From positions 1-64,000 of the forward strand of contig CAVTWA010000013.1 in the NCBI GenBank assembly GCA_963738025.1: DNA of 64,000 bases, written 5' to 3'. Positions within the stretch are counted from its first letter, which is position 1. The number at the start of each line of letters is the position of its first letter. Below, piece after piece: positions 36,329 to 45,404 of the stretch. The DNA is from 20CM-2-55-15 sp963738025. GTDB taxonomy: Bacteria; Acidobacteriota; Terriglobia; 20CM-2-55-15. Made by a program: the position numbers and the translations under genes. The notes beneath the pieces are model-generated. The model worked only from the letters and a program-made list of their open reading frames with translations. It was not told the DNA's origin and did no database searches.

Positions 36329-39001
36329 CTATTTCTTCAGGCCTGTTTGCCAGTTCAGTACCATCGTGAAAGGCGCGGGAGCGTTTTGCTCCAGCTGTGC
36401 AGCAAAGAGAAATCGTTTGCCGTCGGAGGTCGCATCCCAGATCACGCCGTTGCTGGCCTGGGGTGACTGAAAGAGGGCTGCCGGCGTACCGGCGCGAAAA
36501 GCGGGGCTGAGAGTTACATCGACAGTCATGAGCTTCCCATCGTTCGCCCGGTAGTACAGTTCTTTGCCGTCGTTGCGCCACTTCGGCTGAAGTCCGCCGG
36601 CGGTTGAAACGGGCCACTCGGCGCCGGCTATTGGAACTCTGGATGACGTGGGGGGCGTGAAGGCGCGCACGTAAACCTCATCCCGCCCGGATTTATCGGA
36701 CACGTAGGCAACCCAGTTTCCGTCGGGAGAAAACTGCGCTTCTTTCTCGTTGAATGTTGTTTGCAGGAAGGGGATCGGCTTCTTGTCTCCCGCCAGCGGG
36801 AGCACCCAGATGTCACCCTTTCTCTTCGAATCGGACACCGTGTAGAGCAAGAAGCCATTGCGAGACCAGCTGGTTGGCACTTTGTCCTCCGCGCTCTTTA
36901 GCAAAACCTCCTCATCCCTGGAGCCGTTGACGGGCTTTTCATACAGATCGGCAGCGCTACCACCTCTCGATGTAAAGACGATGCGGTTGCCATCCGGAGA
37001 CCATACCGCCCGCCCAATGATGCCACCGAAAGTAAACCGCGTCCCGGAGCCACCACGGGAGAAGTCGAGCAACCATATGTTGACGGAGGAGGCGTCAGCC
37101 TGGCTGGCTGTGTTTTGCAGCGTCAGAGCGGCAAGAGTTGAATCGGGAGAGAGAGTAACAGCACGATAAAAACGGGGTTCGCTAGCGACGCCCAGACTGG
37201 TTCCCTTTCGATCTCTCCAGGTGAGCTGCATATTATGGAGGTCCAAGGATCCGCCCCCCCAATACGCAAGAGCGCCATTGACCGACACCGAGAAACCAGC
37301 CCATCGGCCTCCGCTGGTACCTACCTGCTCGGCGACCGGCACCGGGGACCCGGTCAATTCCATTCGGCGGTTATCAAAAGGCTGCGCCATCACCGTCCCT
37401 TCCTGCATGAACAGCAGATATCCCAGTTGGGGGTCGGCTGTTGGTGCATACTGCGCCTCCCATCCTGTAGTCAGCAGGCGTTTTTCTGTTTCATCCGGTT
37501 TGGCATCCAGAGAACTGAGGTATGTGCCGCCGGCTTCCAAACCCTTCGGGTCCCGAAGATAAATGAAGTGCCGACCGTCTGGCAGAAACGAGGGCATGGA
37601 GTGTACGGTCTGCCCATCCGTTGAAGGTAATGCAACTGCCGCACCTCCGGCCGCCGGCACCCGATATAACAGCGGCATGGCGCCGAAAAGGATCACATCG
37701 TTCTGGCTCCATGCCCCCGCGTTAAAATTGCCATCGGGCAAGTCGCATATGGTTTGCACCGGCCCTCCGGTTGCCTCGACCTTCTTAAGCTTTTTGCTGT
37801 GTGGAAATGCAATGAACCGGCTATCCGGCGACCAGAGCAATGAGACGTTATTAGTGTCGAGAGATTCCGCAGGGGTTAAAGCGCGCGAGTCTCCGGTACT
37901 GGTGTCATGCACCCAGAGCGTGCCGCGGCTGTTGCTCATCGCCACAAAGGCAATGCGGCGGCCGTCCGGTGACAGTCTCAAATAGGGGCCCAGCGTTACT
38001 TTGTCCGGCGCGCCGATGTCGAACTGCACGCGCGCAGGCGGAGCCGGCGCCGGTTCGCGAAAGTGAACAAAGGCCAATGCTGCGAGTGCAAGCATCGATA
38101 GAGCCGCAAGGATTACAGGCACGTTTCGCTTCAACGGAGGCGCCGTCGCGATTGGCGCGATGGGTTCCGCGTCGTTCTCCAGAAGAAACCACGCTTCCCC
38201 GATATCGCGCAGCCTTCGTTTTGGATCCTTCTCCAGGCAGCGCTGGAGCAGCTTCCGGACTTTTGCCGGTACCCGATTCAAGTCCGGTTGCCTGGTGGCG
38301 ACCTCTATCAATGTGTCCGAAACCGTTTCGCCTTCGAACAAACACTCGCCCGTCAGCATCTCATATACCACCACGCCGAACGCCCAGATGTCCGCGCGTT
38401 TGTCGACGGTCTTGCCCCGCGCCTGCTCGGGACTCATGTATGCCGCCGTCCCCAGGATGACTCCAGCATTTGTTGCCGCCATATTGGTCATCGTGGGGGA
38501 GTTGGACATGTTCGGATTCGACGGGTTGGTTTCGTAGGCCTTCGCCAGCCCGAAGTCGAGAACCTTCACTGTTCCACCTGGGGTGATCATCAGGTTGCCG
38601 GGTTTCAAATCCCGATGAACCACGCCCGTCTCATGCGCAGCTTCCAAGGCGTCGGCAGTCTGTTTCGCGATCGCCAGCGCTTCATCGACTGGAATCGGGC
38701 CGCGCTGGATTCTCGCCCGGAGCGTCTCGCCCTCGACCAACTCCATGACGATGCACCGTGCCTCGCGCGATTCTTCAAGTCCGTAGATATGTGCGATGTT
38801 GGGATGATTCAACGACGCCAGCACCTGCGCCTCACGGCGAAAACGCGACAGGCGTTCCGGATCGGAAGCGAATGCGGCAGGCAGGAGCTTGATGGCCACA
38901 GTGCGCCCCAGCTTGGAGTCAGTGGCTTGATACACCTCTCCCATACCGCCGGTTCCCAGGTGGCTGGTGATCTCGTAATGTGCGAGCTTGGTTCCGATCA
39001 T
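36329..39001 (-). CDS. Ser/Thr protein kinase with TolB/WD40-like sensor domain
   Basis: An 890-residue membrane kinase. The N-terminal PknB-type domain is complete: glycine loop HLGTGGMGEV, ATP lysine in VAIKLLP, catalytic loop VVHRDLKPGNLM, VLDFGLAK, and activation-segment MSPEQARG. A transmembrane helix (VPVILAALSMLALAALAFVH) near residue 305 separates it from about 560 residues of beta-propeller repeats (LRLSPDGRRIAFVA, LWSPDSRFIAFPHS, AVWSPDGNRIVFTSR, QFSPDGNWVAYVSD) facing the periplasm. Acidobacteriota carry many such kinases. The start at 39001 matches the detached kinase starts elsewhere in the window. It probably senses an extracellular or envelope signal; targets unknown. Confidence 0.92.
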   Translation of the reverse strand: MIGTKLAHYEITSHLGTGGMGEVYQATDSKLGRTVAIKLLPAAFASDPERLSRFRREAQVLASLNHPNIAHIYGLEESREARCIVMELVEGETLRARIQRGPIPVDEALAIAKQTADALEAAHETGVVHRDLKPGNLMITPGGTVKVLDFGLAKAYETNPSNPNMSNSPTMTNMAATNAGVILGTAAYMSPEQARGKTVDKRADIWAFGVVVYEMLTGECLFEGETVSDTLIEVATRQPDLNRVPAKVRKLLQRCLEKDPKRRLRDIGEAWFLLENDAEPIAPIATAPPLKRNVPVILAALSMLALAALAFVHFREPAPAPPARVQFDIGAPDKVTLGPYLRLSPDGRRIAFVAMSNSRGTLWVHDTSTGDSRALTPAESLDTNNVSLLWSPDSRFIAFPHSKKLKKVEATGGPVQTICDLPDGNFNAGAWSQNDVILFGAMPLLYRVPAAGGAAVALPSTDGQTVHSMPSFLPDGRHFIYLRDPKGLEAGGTYLSSLDAKPDETEKRLLTTGWEAQYAPTADPQLGYLLFMQEGTVMAQPFDNRRMELTGSPVPVAEQVGTSGGRWAGFSVSVNGALAYWGGGSLDLHNMQLTWRDRKGTSLGVASEPRFYRAVTLSPDSTLAALTLQNTASQADASSVNIWLLDFSRGGSGTRFTFGGIIGRAVWSPDGNRIVFTSRGGSAADLYEKPVNGSRDEEVLLKSAEDKVPTSWSRNGFLLYTVSDSKRKGDIWVLPLAGDKKPIPFLQTTFNEKEAQFSPDGNWVAYVSDKSGRDEVYVRAFTPPTSSRVPIAGAEWPVSTAGGLQPKWRNDGKELYYRANDGKLMTVDVTLSPAFRAGTPAALFQSPQASNGVIWDATSDGKRFLFAAQLEQNAPAPFTMVLNWQTGLKK

Positions 39002-39115
39002 GATTTCCAAATACTCCAAGGCCGGCGAAATGTTATCAGAACCCCCGCAAATCACTCATGCATTTGAAGATGGGAGGTGCCGGAAAGCTCAAGTCCCGTT
39101 CTGCCGTTTCACTGA

Positions 39116-39210
39116 TGACTCGGTAGCCGTCACATGGGTTCAGAATTTCAGGACCTCACCGGTCAAGCGCGGTGTCTGGGTTGTTGAAAATATTCTGCGC
39201 ATTCCTCCGA
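39116..39210 (+). pseudogene. DUF1588 fragment related to the gene at 55093-57474
   Basis: The plus strand reads VTWVQNFRTSPVKRGVWVVE then NILRIPP, nearly identical to the matching part of the full-length cytochrome-like protein at 55093-57474. The DNA is also close, with about 73 of 80 bases matching by eye. Only about 30 codons remain, divergent from the kinase start. Confidence 0.6.
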
Positions 39211-39229
39211 ATCGACGAAATTGATGCGG

Positions 39230-39400
39230 TAAATGCTTCGCTGAGGAGCGCGCACTCCTCTTCACCGCTTACGCTGCCGAACGAGGCCAAATGGCGAACG
39301 TACTTCCATAATCGCCAGCAAAATGCCCTGGCATTTCCATCAAGCGTGGCATGTTTCCAACTTCGCCCGCAATCTATGCTGACATCGACACCGGGGAAGT
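39230..39400 (-). pseudogene. Sulfite-oxidase-like C-terminal remnant
   Basis: The minus strand reads GVDVSIDCGRSWKHATLDGN and AFCWRLWKY, resembling the 'VEVSxDGGxSWxxAxLDG...WRxW' dimerisation domain of sulfite oxidase-type molybdoenzymes. The Moco domain is absent. The similarity is short, so the call is tentative. Confidence 0.4.
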
Positions 39401-39483
39401 TCACAGTCTCCGTACATTTTGAAGTTACTTAGTGCTGCTTTTCGTAATTGCGGTAACGTATGGAGACGTGGATTCGAGGACAA

Positions 39484-39665
39484 CCATTCCCCGCCTAAGC
39501 TAGGCGGGGTGGCTTCGCGAAGCGAAGGCGGGGCGGTCTGTTCAAAGACGATAGTACCGATTAATAAGGTGCGCTCCGCGGACCTGTGAGGAGCGAGCTT
39601 CGCGCGGACTTTGAATAGACCGCCCCAGCCTGCACTACGCGCGGGCATCCCCGCCTAAGTTGAGG
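39484..39665. repeat. Structured dispersed repeat (MITE/REP-like), copy 2
   Basis: The left end is nearly the same as copy 1 (CCATTCCCCGCCTAAGCTAG), and the core shares TCTGTTCAAAGACGA and AGTACCGATTAATAAGG. Inside, GGCGGTCTGTTCAAAG (39534-39549) pairs with CTTTGAATAGACCGCC (39610-39625) at 15 of 16 positions, so the element folds into a long hairpin. The right end (GGCATCCCCGCCTAAGTTGA) is an inverted relative of the left end of copy 1. No ORF. Confidence 0.7.
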
Positions 39666-39789
39666 GTGTCGCAAAACTCACGAACCAGCCATTGTAGTCG
39701 CGGTCTATGACCGCGCGCTTTACCTGAAATCAACGAAATACGCCGCGGTCATAGACCGCGCCTACAATCGATTCGCCAGTTTTGCCACC
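39665..39789. repeat. Second palindromic element with terminal inverted repeats
   Basis: Outer arms GGTGTCGCAAAACT (39665-39678) and AGTTTTGCCACC (39778-39789) are inverted. Inner arms are 24 bases long (39692-39715 and 39744-39767), starting TTGTAGTCGCGGTCTATGAC and pairing at nearly all positions around a 28-base centre. The whole 125 bp folds into one cruciform. It directly adjoins the preceding repeat but is unrelated in sequence. Size and ends suggest a MITE. Confidence 0.65.
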
Positions 39790-39958
39790 TTTGACGATCG
39801 CGATTTGTTTATTCGATGAGAAGCCTGTCGAGTCTGAAGCCAACCGCATGCTGCATCGACAGCGATCCCCAGGTCGTTAAAGCAATGGAATTGATTCCGG
39901 AAGCCAGAGACCTAGCCAACAAGGCCGCCTGGGCAGGTGGCTCAGCGACAATCGCAGC

Positions 39959-41956
39959 CTACTTCTTCGGCAGCGCGAACACACGATACTCGGACGGTCC
40001 GGGCGGCGGAATCGGAGGATCGGTCACAAGATTCGGTTGAGTCAGATAGCCATTGCCGCCGACGTCGATCACGATGTACTCGCGCCCGTCCACTTGATAA
40101 ACGGCGGGGATTCCTTCACTGGCCGCAGGGAGATCCGCTTCCCAAAGGACCCTGCCGTTATCCTGGTCGTACGCGCGGAACTTTCGGTCTGAAGAAGTAC
40201 CGGCGAAAATCAGTCCGCCCGCCGTCACAACAAGTCCGCCTCGAGGCGCCTGGCTGCCCAGTCCGGTCTTGCCCTGGCGTGCAAGCGCAGTGACTTCACC
40301 ATCCGGAACCTGCCAGACGATTGTTCCCTTGTTCAGGTCGTATGCCGTCAATTGAGACCATGGCGGTCCGATCAGTTCCAACCCGTTACATCGCGAATTC
40401 ATGAAATTGATCGGCGAGTTGTAGTGAATGAAATCCGGTTGGGGCGCCGGCGCGGCGGTTGGAGGCGGTGGGGGCGCTGCGCCCCGCGCTCCTCCGCGGC
40501 CAGCCGCCGCTCTTCCGCGCGCCGGTTGAGCGCCCCGGGGAGCGCCTGCGAACGGTCCGGTTCCGCAATCCGAAGCAGGCGGCGCGGCCCCGCGTCCAGC
40601 GCCCGGCTCAACGATCGCCATCAGTGTCGGCTGTTCGTTGGATGCCACGTACATCAGGCCTCTGGCTGGATCGACGGCCGAACGGCCCCAGTTGGTGCCG
40701 CCGTTGTGGCCGGGCATTTCAACCGATCCCCGGATACTCGGCGGGGTGAAGAGCCCTTCATTGCGATAGGTCTTGAATGCGGTCAGAACCGATTCCTTTT
40801 CGGCTTCGGGAATAAACGGATTGATGTCCTTCTCCGTAAACGACTGCCGCGCGAACGCTGGAGGTTTAGTAGGGAAAGGTTGTGTCGGCGACGATTCTTC
40901 TCCGGGCACGTCAGATTGCGGAACCTTGCGCTCTTCGATCGGCCATAGGGGTTGACCCGTGAGGCGATCGAATACAAAAAGGAATCCGAACTTCGTCGCC
41001 TGAGCGACGGCCTCGACGGTGCGGCCGTTGTTACGAACGGTCAGCAGCTTTGGCGAGTTCGGCAGATCGTAATCCCAGAGATCGTGATGCACCAGTTGCT
41101 GGTGCCAGAGCCGCTTCCCTGTTTTGCCGTCGAGCGCAACGATGCTGTTCGCGAAGAGATTGTTGCCGTGCCGGTTTCCCCCGTAGAAATCATACCTTGC
41201 AGTGCCGAACGGGACGTACACGATCCCGTGCACCGTATCCACTGAAAACTCGCTCCAATTGTGTACGCCGCCGGCTGTGGGCAACATATCTTTGGGCCAG
41301 GTGTCGGCTCCGAATTCGTTCGGCCGCGGAACGCTGTGGAAGGTCCACTTCAACTTTCCGGTCAGGACGTCGAACGCGCGAACATCTCCAGGAGTCGAAT
41401 CGTATTGAGCGCCGCTTGCCGGCAGCGACACAATGATGGTGTCCTCATAGATGCGCCCGGGATTGCCGGTGGGCCGTCCTACCCTGCGGTCCGAATCCGC
41501 ACTGGGATCGACGCGGCCGTTCTCGCCGAACGTCATAATCGTGTCGCCGGTGAGCGCATTGACCTCGGTGATGAATCCTCCATTGATCAAGACGATCCGC
41601 CGGTCGGACCGGCTCTTGTTTTCCCAGTAGTTCATTCCCCGGCCACTCGGTCCGCCCATGTGTGTCCACAGTTCTTTGCCGGTGACGGCGTCCAGGGCGA
41701 CGAGCGACCCGGCCTTCGAGACATACATGGTTCGATCCACGACAATCGGGCTGGACGTGAGCGCGCCGTTGCCAGCGGGATAGCTCCACGCCACTCCGAG
41801 TTGCTTCACGTTCGTCTTGTTGATCTGCTTCAACGAGGAATACTGCGAGGAGTCCGGACCTCCCGCGTAGGCTCTCCACGTATCGAAAGACCGCTGATCC
41901 GCGGCAAACAGCGTAGTCGACGCGAGCAAAATCCAGACGGAGGGCTTTCGCATCAT
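39959..41956 (-). CDS. PQQ-dependent quinoprotein dehydrogenase (glucose dehydrogenase-like)
   Basis: A 665-residue secreted eight-bladed propeller. The signal peptide (RKPSVWILLASTTLFAA) is followed by WRAYAGGPDSSQYSSLKQIN and LGVAWSYPAG, the usual start of mGDH-like quinoproteins. PQQ repeats such as LVALDAVTGKELWTH, VALDGKTGKRLWHQQLVHHD and FRAYDQDNGRVLWEADLPA recur, and the closing VYQVDGREYIVIDVGGNGYL is present. Residues about 485-535 are a Pro/Ala/Gly/Arg-rich insertion containing two Cys. It oxidises sugars or alcohols in the periplasm and passes electrons to quinone or cytochrome. AGGAGA precedes the ATG pair at 41956/41953. Confidence 0.9.
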   Translation of the reverse strand: MMRKPSVWILLASTTLFAADQRSFDTWRAYAGGPDSSQYSSLKQINKTNVKQLGVAWSYPAGNGALTSSPIVVDRTMYVSKAGSLVALDAVTGKELWTHMGGPSGRGMNYWENKSRSDRRIVLINGGFITEVNALTGDTIMTFGENGRVDPSADSDRRVGRPTGNPGRIYEDTIIVSLPASGAQYDSTPGDVRAFDVLTGKLKWTFHSVPRPNEFGADTWPKDMLPTAGGVHNWSEFSVDTVHGIVYVPFGTARYDFYGGNRHGNNLFANSIVALDGKTGKRLWHQQLVHHDLWDYDLPNSPKLLTVRNNGRTVEAVAQATKFGFLFVFDRLTGQPLWPIEERKVPQSDVPGEESSPTQPFPTKPPAFARQSFTEKDINPFIPEAEKESVLTAFKTYRNEGLFTPPSIRGSVEMPGHNGGTNWGRSAVDPARGLMYVASNEQPTLMAIVEPGAGRGAAPPASDCGTGPFAGAPRGAQPARGRAAAGRGGARGAAPPPPPTAAPAPQPDFIHYNSPINFMNSRCNGLELIGPPWSQLTAYDLNKGTIVWQVPDGEVTALARQGKTGLGSQAPRGGLVVTAGGLIFAGTSSDRKFRAYDQDNGRVLWEADLPAASEGIPAVYQVDGREYIVIDVGGNGYLTQPNLVTDPPIPPPGPSEYRVFALPKK

Positions 41957-42183
41957 CGGTATCTCCTGGCGCTTCGCTTGAGAAGCCGGAGTATACACGA
42001 AGCCTCATCGCTATTTGCGAATCAGCAACTCCGCTCGATCCGCCGCACCCATGTTGAATGCGGAACCGGCTGGTCCTCCCAGAAAGTGCGATTCGGGAAC
42101 TGGTTGTGTAACAGAAGCCGACTTCCCGTTCTTAAATGCGTTCGATAATCGTACAATTTAGCAGTTACATCCAAGGGAGATTC

Positions 42184-43332
42184 ATGAGCAGACTGATTTG
42201 TTGTATTGCAGCACTGATGCTGTCTGCCAGCGGGCTGTACGCGCAGGGTTTTATGGGAACCTGGCAGGGCATTTTGAAAGTCCCCCAGGTTCCGAATGAC
42301 GAGCGCATCGTCATAAAAATCGAGGCGTCGGATAAAGAAGACAGGCTTACCGCGCAGTTCTACAGTATCGACCAGAATCCGACGCCGCTGAAGGCGGAGT
42401 CGGTTAAAACGAGCGGGCAGGGAATCAAAATCAATATCCCGACAATTAATGGTACCTATGAGGGGAACCTCAGCAGTGATGGCACCACCATCACCGGCAA
42501 ATTGAGTCAGGCCCAACCACTTCCATTGAACCTCGTGAAAGCGACGGCCACGACCGCCTGGGCTATTCCCGAGCCTCCGCCTCCGCCGAAGCTGATGGAC
42601 CCGAACGCGAAGCCGGCATTCGAAGTAGCGACAATCAAGCCCTCTGATCCGAACCGGCCCGGCTGGGGGATCGGCATCAATCCCAGTGGGATGCTGAGCA
42701 CCCTCAACACCACTCTGGCCGATCTGATCAAGTTCGCCTACGACCTGCATTCCAAGCAGGTTGTCAACACTCCAGCATGGTTTGACACCGAGAAGTTCGA
42801 CCTCTCCGCCAAGCCGGATACGCCCGGAATGCCCAGTCTGCTGCAGGCCAGAGCTATGCTGCAGCAGCTCATTGTCGATCGCTTCGGTCTCAAGTTCCAC
42901 AACGACAAACGCGAACTCCAGGCTTACGCGATAACCGTTGCGAAAGGCGGCGAGAAGATCAAAAAAGAAGAAAACATGAAGACCTCGCTGTCTGGTTTTG
43001 GCGGCATGCCACAACGGGGGTTTAATAGCCGGAACGCGACGATCGCGGAGTTTGCCAGTGTTTTGCAGGGGCAGTTTTTGGACTTGCCAGTTGTCGATCA
43101 GACGAATCTTGGGGATACCCGTTACTCCTTCTCCCTGAAGTTCACCCCGGATCCCAACATGCGTCCGTTTGGTGGCACATTGGCCCCCGGTCAGCTGTCC
43201 GTACCCGACGCTGACGCGCCGCCAGATATCTATGCTGCCATGGAGCAACAGCTCGGTCTGCGCCTGCAAAAGGCGAGGATAAACGTATCCGTGATGGTTA
43301 TCGACAAAATTGAAAAACCGTCCGAGAACTAG
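42184..43332 (+). CDS. TIGR03435 'soil-associated' secreted protein
   Basis: A 382-residue product. AAGGGAGA precedes the ATG at 42184, giving a signal peptide (RLICCIAALMLSASGLYAQ). An N-terminal beta domain (GTWQGILKVPQVPNDERIVI, ITGKLSQAQPLPLNLV) leads to the TIGR03435 region: PAFEVATIKPSDPNRPGWGI, LADLIKFAYDLHSKQVVNTP, FDLSAKPDTPGMPSLLQARA, LIVDRFGLKFHNDKRELQAY and the terminal INVSVMVIDKIEKPSEN. Function is unknown; the family is greatly expanded in soil Acidobacteriota. Divergent from the quinoprotein gene. A broken relative is at 10775-11529. Confidence 0.92.
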   Translation: MSRLICCIAALMLSASGLYAQGFMGTWQGILKVPQVPNDERIVIKIEASDKEDRLTAQFYSIDQNPTPLKAESVKTSGQGIKINIPTINGTYEGNLSSDGTTITGKLSQAQPLPLNLVKATATTAWAIPEPPPPPKLMDPNAKPAFEVATIKPSDPNRPGWGIGINPSGMLSTLNTTLADLIKFAYDLHSKQVVNTPAWFDTEKFDLSAKPDTPGMPSLLQARAMLQQLIVDRFGLKFHNDKRELQAYAITVAKGGEKIKKEENMKTSLSGFGGMPQRGFNSRNATIAEFASVLQGQFLDLPVVDQTNLGDTRYSFSLKFTPDPNMRPFGGTLAPGQLSVPDADAPPDIYAAMEQQLGLRLQKARINVSVMVIDKIEKPSEN

Positions 43333-43581
43333 CAATTTCCCGAAAAGGGTCAGCACGGATTCACATTGATACGACGGATTGAAAACGAAATGGCCATCCG
43401 TCATTAACGTCACACAAGTCGCATCCGTAACACAACGCGATCTTCGAAGCCGACTTCTGGGGCTTAATATCGCGCAAGCTCAACAGATTCCTCTTTTATT
43501 ACTTTGCAGCGATTCGTTCTGATGTTTAATTTGAAAAACATTTAAGTCTCCATGCGACGACAGGCTCTTGCGGAGGGAAAG

Positions 43582-44030
43582 ATGACGGCGCAGACTCGGT
43601 ACGATCTGAACGCGGTATTCCTGCTCGTGCTGCTTGGTGCGGCAACGGCTGCGGATGCACAGGTGCAACCGCAACTGGCCCAGCGGTACTTCGACGAAGC
43701 CACGAAGCTCTGTGAGCGAGACGCGGGCCGCTGTGGGGTATGTCGCTCTGTGGTCCGATGCAACGCCGACTGCGGCGTCTTGCGCGCTGCCGATGGGTCC
43801 ACACTGTCCGTTCCGGTTACCGTGCCGCGCGAAGGAACTACCCTGCACCGGGAAGGCTGGAGCGCCACTGTGAACTCCGGGTGGGTGGTGCGGCCGGCGG
43901 CCGACTTGGCTCCTTTACTATCGTTCGCGAGAACAAAACGGATTCTCTCTTCTGTGTTACGGCCAGCGGCGGCAGGCGGATTCAGCGCGGACTGACTGAC
44001 GTCACGCGGTCGCGACTGAACGTTGAGCGC
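43582..44030 (+). pseudogene. Secreted protein, frameshifted
   Basis: GAGGGAAAG precedes the ATG; a signal peptide (AVFLLVLLGAATAADAQ) and LAQRYFDEATKLCERDAGR follow. The family pattern continues only in other frames: WGMSLCGPM near 43740, GWSATVNSGWVVRPAADL in the first frame again, and FTIVRENK in a third. The 'LCERDGGRLWGVSLCGPM' type is a known uncharacterised acidobacterial secreted family, as I recall it. At least two indels and a probable deletion. Confidence 0.6.
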
Positions 44031-44208
44031 TCATAGATCCCGATCAGTTGTCAAAACTGGTTCTTGAACCATCACTTCGCCGGGTAGTCGGTAAACCGGA
44101 AAATGGATCGTCGGAAGCCGCCTGACATCACTACTCGCAAGTGATCGGCTGTTCGTCCGCCTGGAGGTCACGGAGGACGGAACACGGAGAACGGCCCCTC
44201 GGGTGTTT

Positions 44209-44664
44209 TTAGTTTTTACGCATCGCTGGCCTCAACCAGAGACGGGGCTTTGGATCCAGCGCTACATTCTCAATCACTAATCGCAGGTCATGGCCTGGCT
44301 CCCACTCGCATTCTTGTGCGATCACCTGGCGGTCGAGCCACTTCTTTGCTTCTCTGACAAGCCGTTCTTCTGGCGACAAGTCTGCCGCCGCTATATCTGC
44401 ACTGCTGACGTCCATCCGAAGTCTTGCCTCTTCCAATTGACGATCCAAGTCTAGAAAACCGTGCGCATCGAAATGGATATACCTCGCGAGGAAACGCTGT
44501 ACCGCAGCTGCGCGGCCCTCTTCAAGGGAAACTACGACCTCACACCAGCGGATCCGTTTCCCTGCGTATTGTGGCAATCCTAGCTTCCGCTTGAACAATT
44601 CAGACATTACCGCATGACTGATCCTTAGAACTTCGTCTTTCTCGCTAATCACGACAAATCTCAT
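44209..44664 (-). CDS. Protein of unknown function
   Basis: A 151-residue soluble protein if started at 44664 (MRFVVISEKDEV, GGTGGA upstream); an ATG at 44685 with GAGGA only two bases away is the alternative. It contains ISHAVMSELFKRKLGLPQYA, GKRIRWCEVVVSLEEGRAAA, VQRFLARYIHFDAHGFLDLD and a helical C-terminal half ending in LVIENVALDPKPRLWL. The first half looks like a small alpha/beta domain with a conserved QYAG loop. I do not recognise the family. Isolated between decayed genes. Confidence 0.6.
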   Translation of the reverse strand: MRFVVISEKDEVLRISHAVMSELFKRKLGLPQYAGKRIRWCEVVVSLEEGRAAAVQRFLARYIHFDAHGFLDLDRQLEEARLRMDVSSADIAAADLSPEERLVREAKKWLDRQVIAQECEWEPGHDLRLVIENVALDPKPRLWLRPAMRKN

Positions 44665-45070
44665 TCCAAAGTCCACCGTAAGCATTCCTCATCGAAAACC
44701 ATGACTTCAGATTCAGGGTTCAAGCGATCCGTCCGCTTCGAAGACTCCACATCATCCCAGGTTCGAATTCCGGCGCGCTTCGCGAAGAAGGTCCAGAAGT
44801 CAGTCTACTTCTTTACCCCCAGGAGCCACGCCCAGAATTGCTGCGATTTGAACCCTCGGAACTGCGGTGACATCGTCAAAATAAGGGACGGTGATTTGTG
44901 GGCGCGTTGGATCTGTAAGGAGAAAGCGATTCAAGGGCCGCAGGGCAAATACGAGTCGATCCGGGATGCACCCCCGGGGTTGCCTGTTATGTTAAACATC
45001 CCGGCCTTCGCGCGGCAACTGCGGCAGGAGCGCGACTTCCTGCAATGCGACTTATGCGATCTATCCATCG
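44665..45070. other. Stretch without a supported gene
   Basis: A plus-strand open frame (44701-45183) has no family resemblance, no ribosome-binding site, and overlaps the toxin gene antisense, so it is not called. Nothing else was recognised. Confidence 0.3.
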
Positions 45071-45404
45071 TTAGCCGTCAATGTACGGGATCTCAACCTC
45101 TGTATAACCTCCCGCTACGGCTGCATCAACCGCAGAAACCACGGATGGAATTGCTCCTTGGATGCGTGGCCAGCTCGTGGTGAGCAGAACAACGATGCCT
45201 ATTCGTCGAGCAGGAAGGTTTTGTTGGTACTTCAGACTCTGGTCCGTACTCACCAAGACCTCATATCCATCACGTTCAGCGGCATTCAGCAAGTCGCCAT
45301 TCCGTAAATTCGACCATCCTTTTTCATATGTAGTGGATACATTGTGCGCGGTCAACAATGCACGTAACGGTTACGGGGGTGCCTTGGTCGAATAGAACCC
45401 GCAT
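45071..45404 (-). pseudogene. DUF5615 PIN-like toxin, frameshifted
   Basis: The ATG at 45402-45404 directly follows the antitoxin stop (TAAATG). It reads MRVLFDQGTPVTV, the usual first strand with the active-site Asp, then a frame change near 45365 is needed to reach ALLTAHNVSTTYEKGWSNLR, NGDLLNAAERDGYEVLVSTD and ARRIGIVVLLTTSWPRIQ. This is the Mut7-C/DUF5615 PIN-like fold paired with DUF433 antitoxins. One indel breaks an otherwise complete 110-residue toxin; a TTG at 45356-45358 could still make a truncated form lacking the first acidic residue. Confidence 0.8.

Noticed and set aside
42022..43413. A 463-codon minus-strand open frame opposite the TIGR03435 gene
   Set aside because: The plus-strand gene has a signal peptide, ribosome-binding site and family motifs; the minus frame is its antisense.
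44701..45183. A plus-strand open frame of 160 codons
   Set aside because: No ribosome-binding site, no recognisable motif, and it overlaps the DUF5615 toxin antisense.
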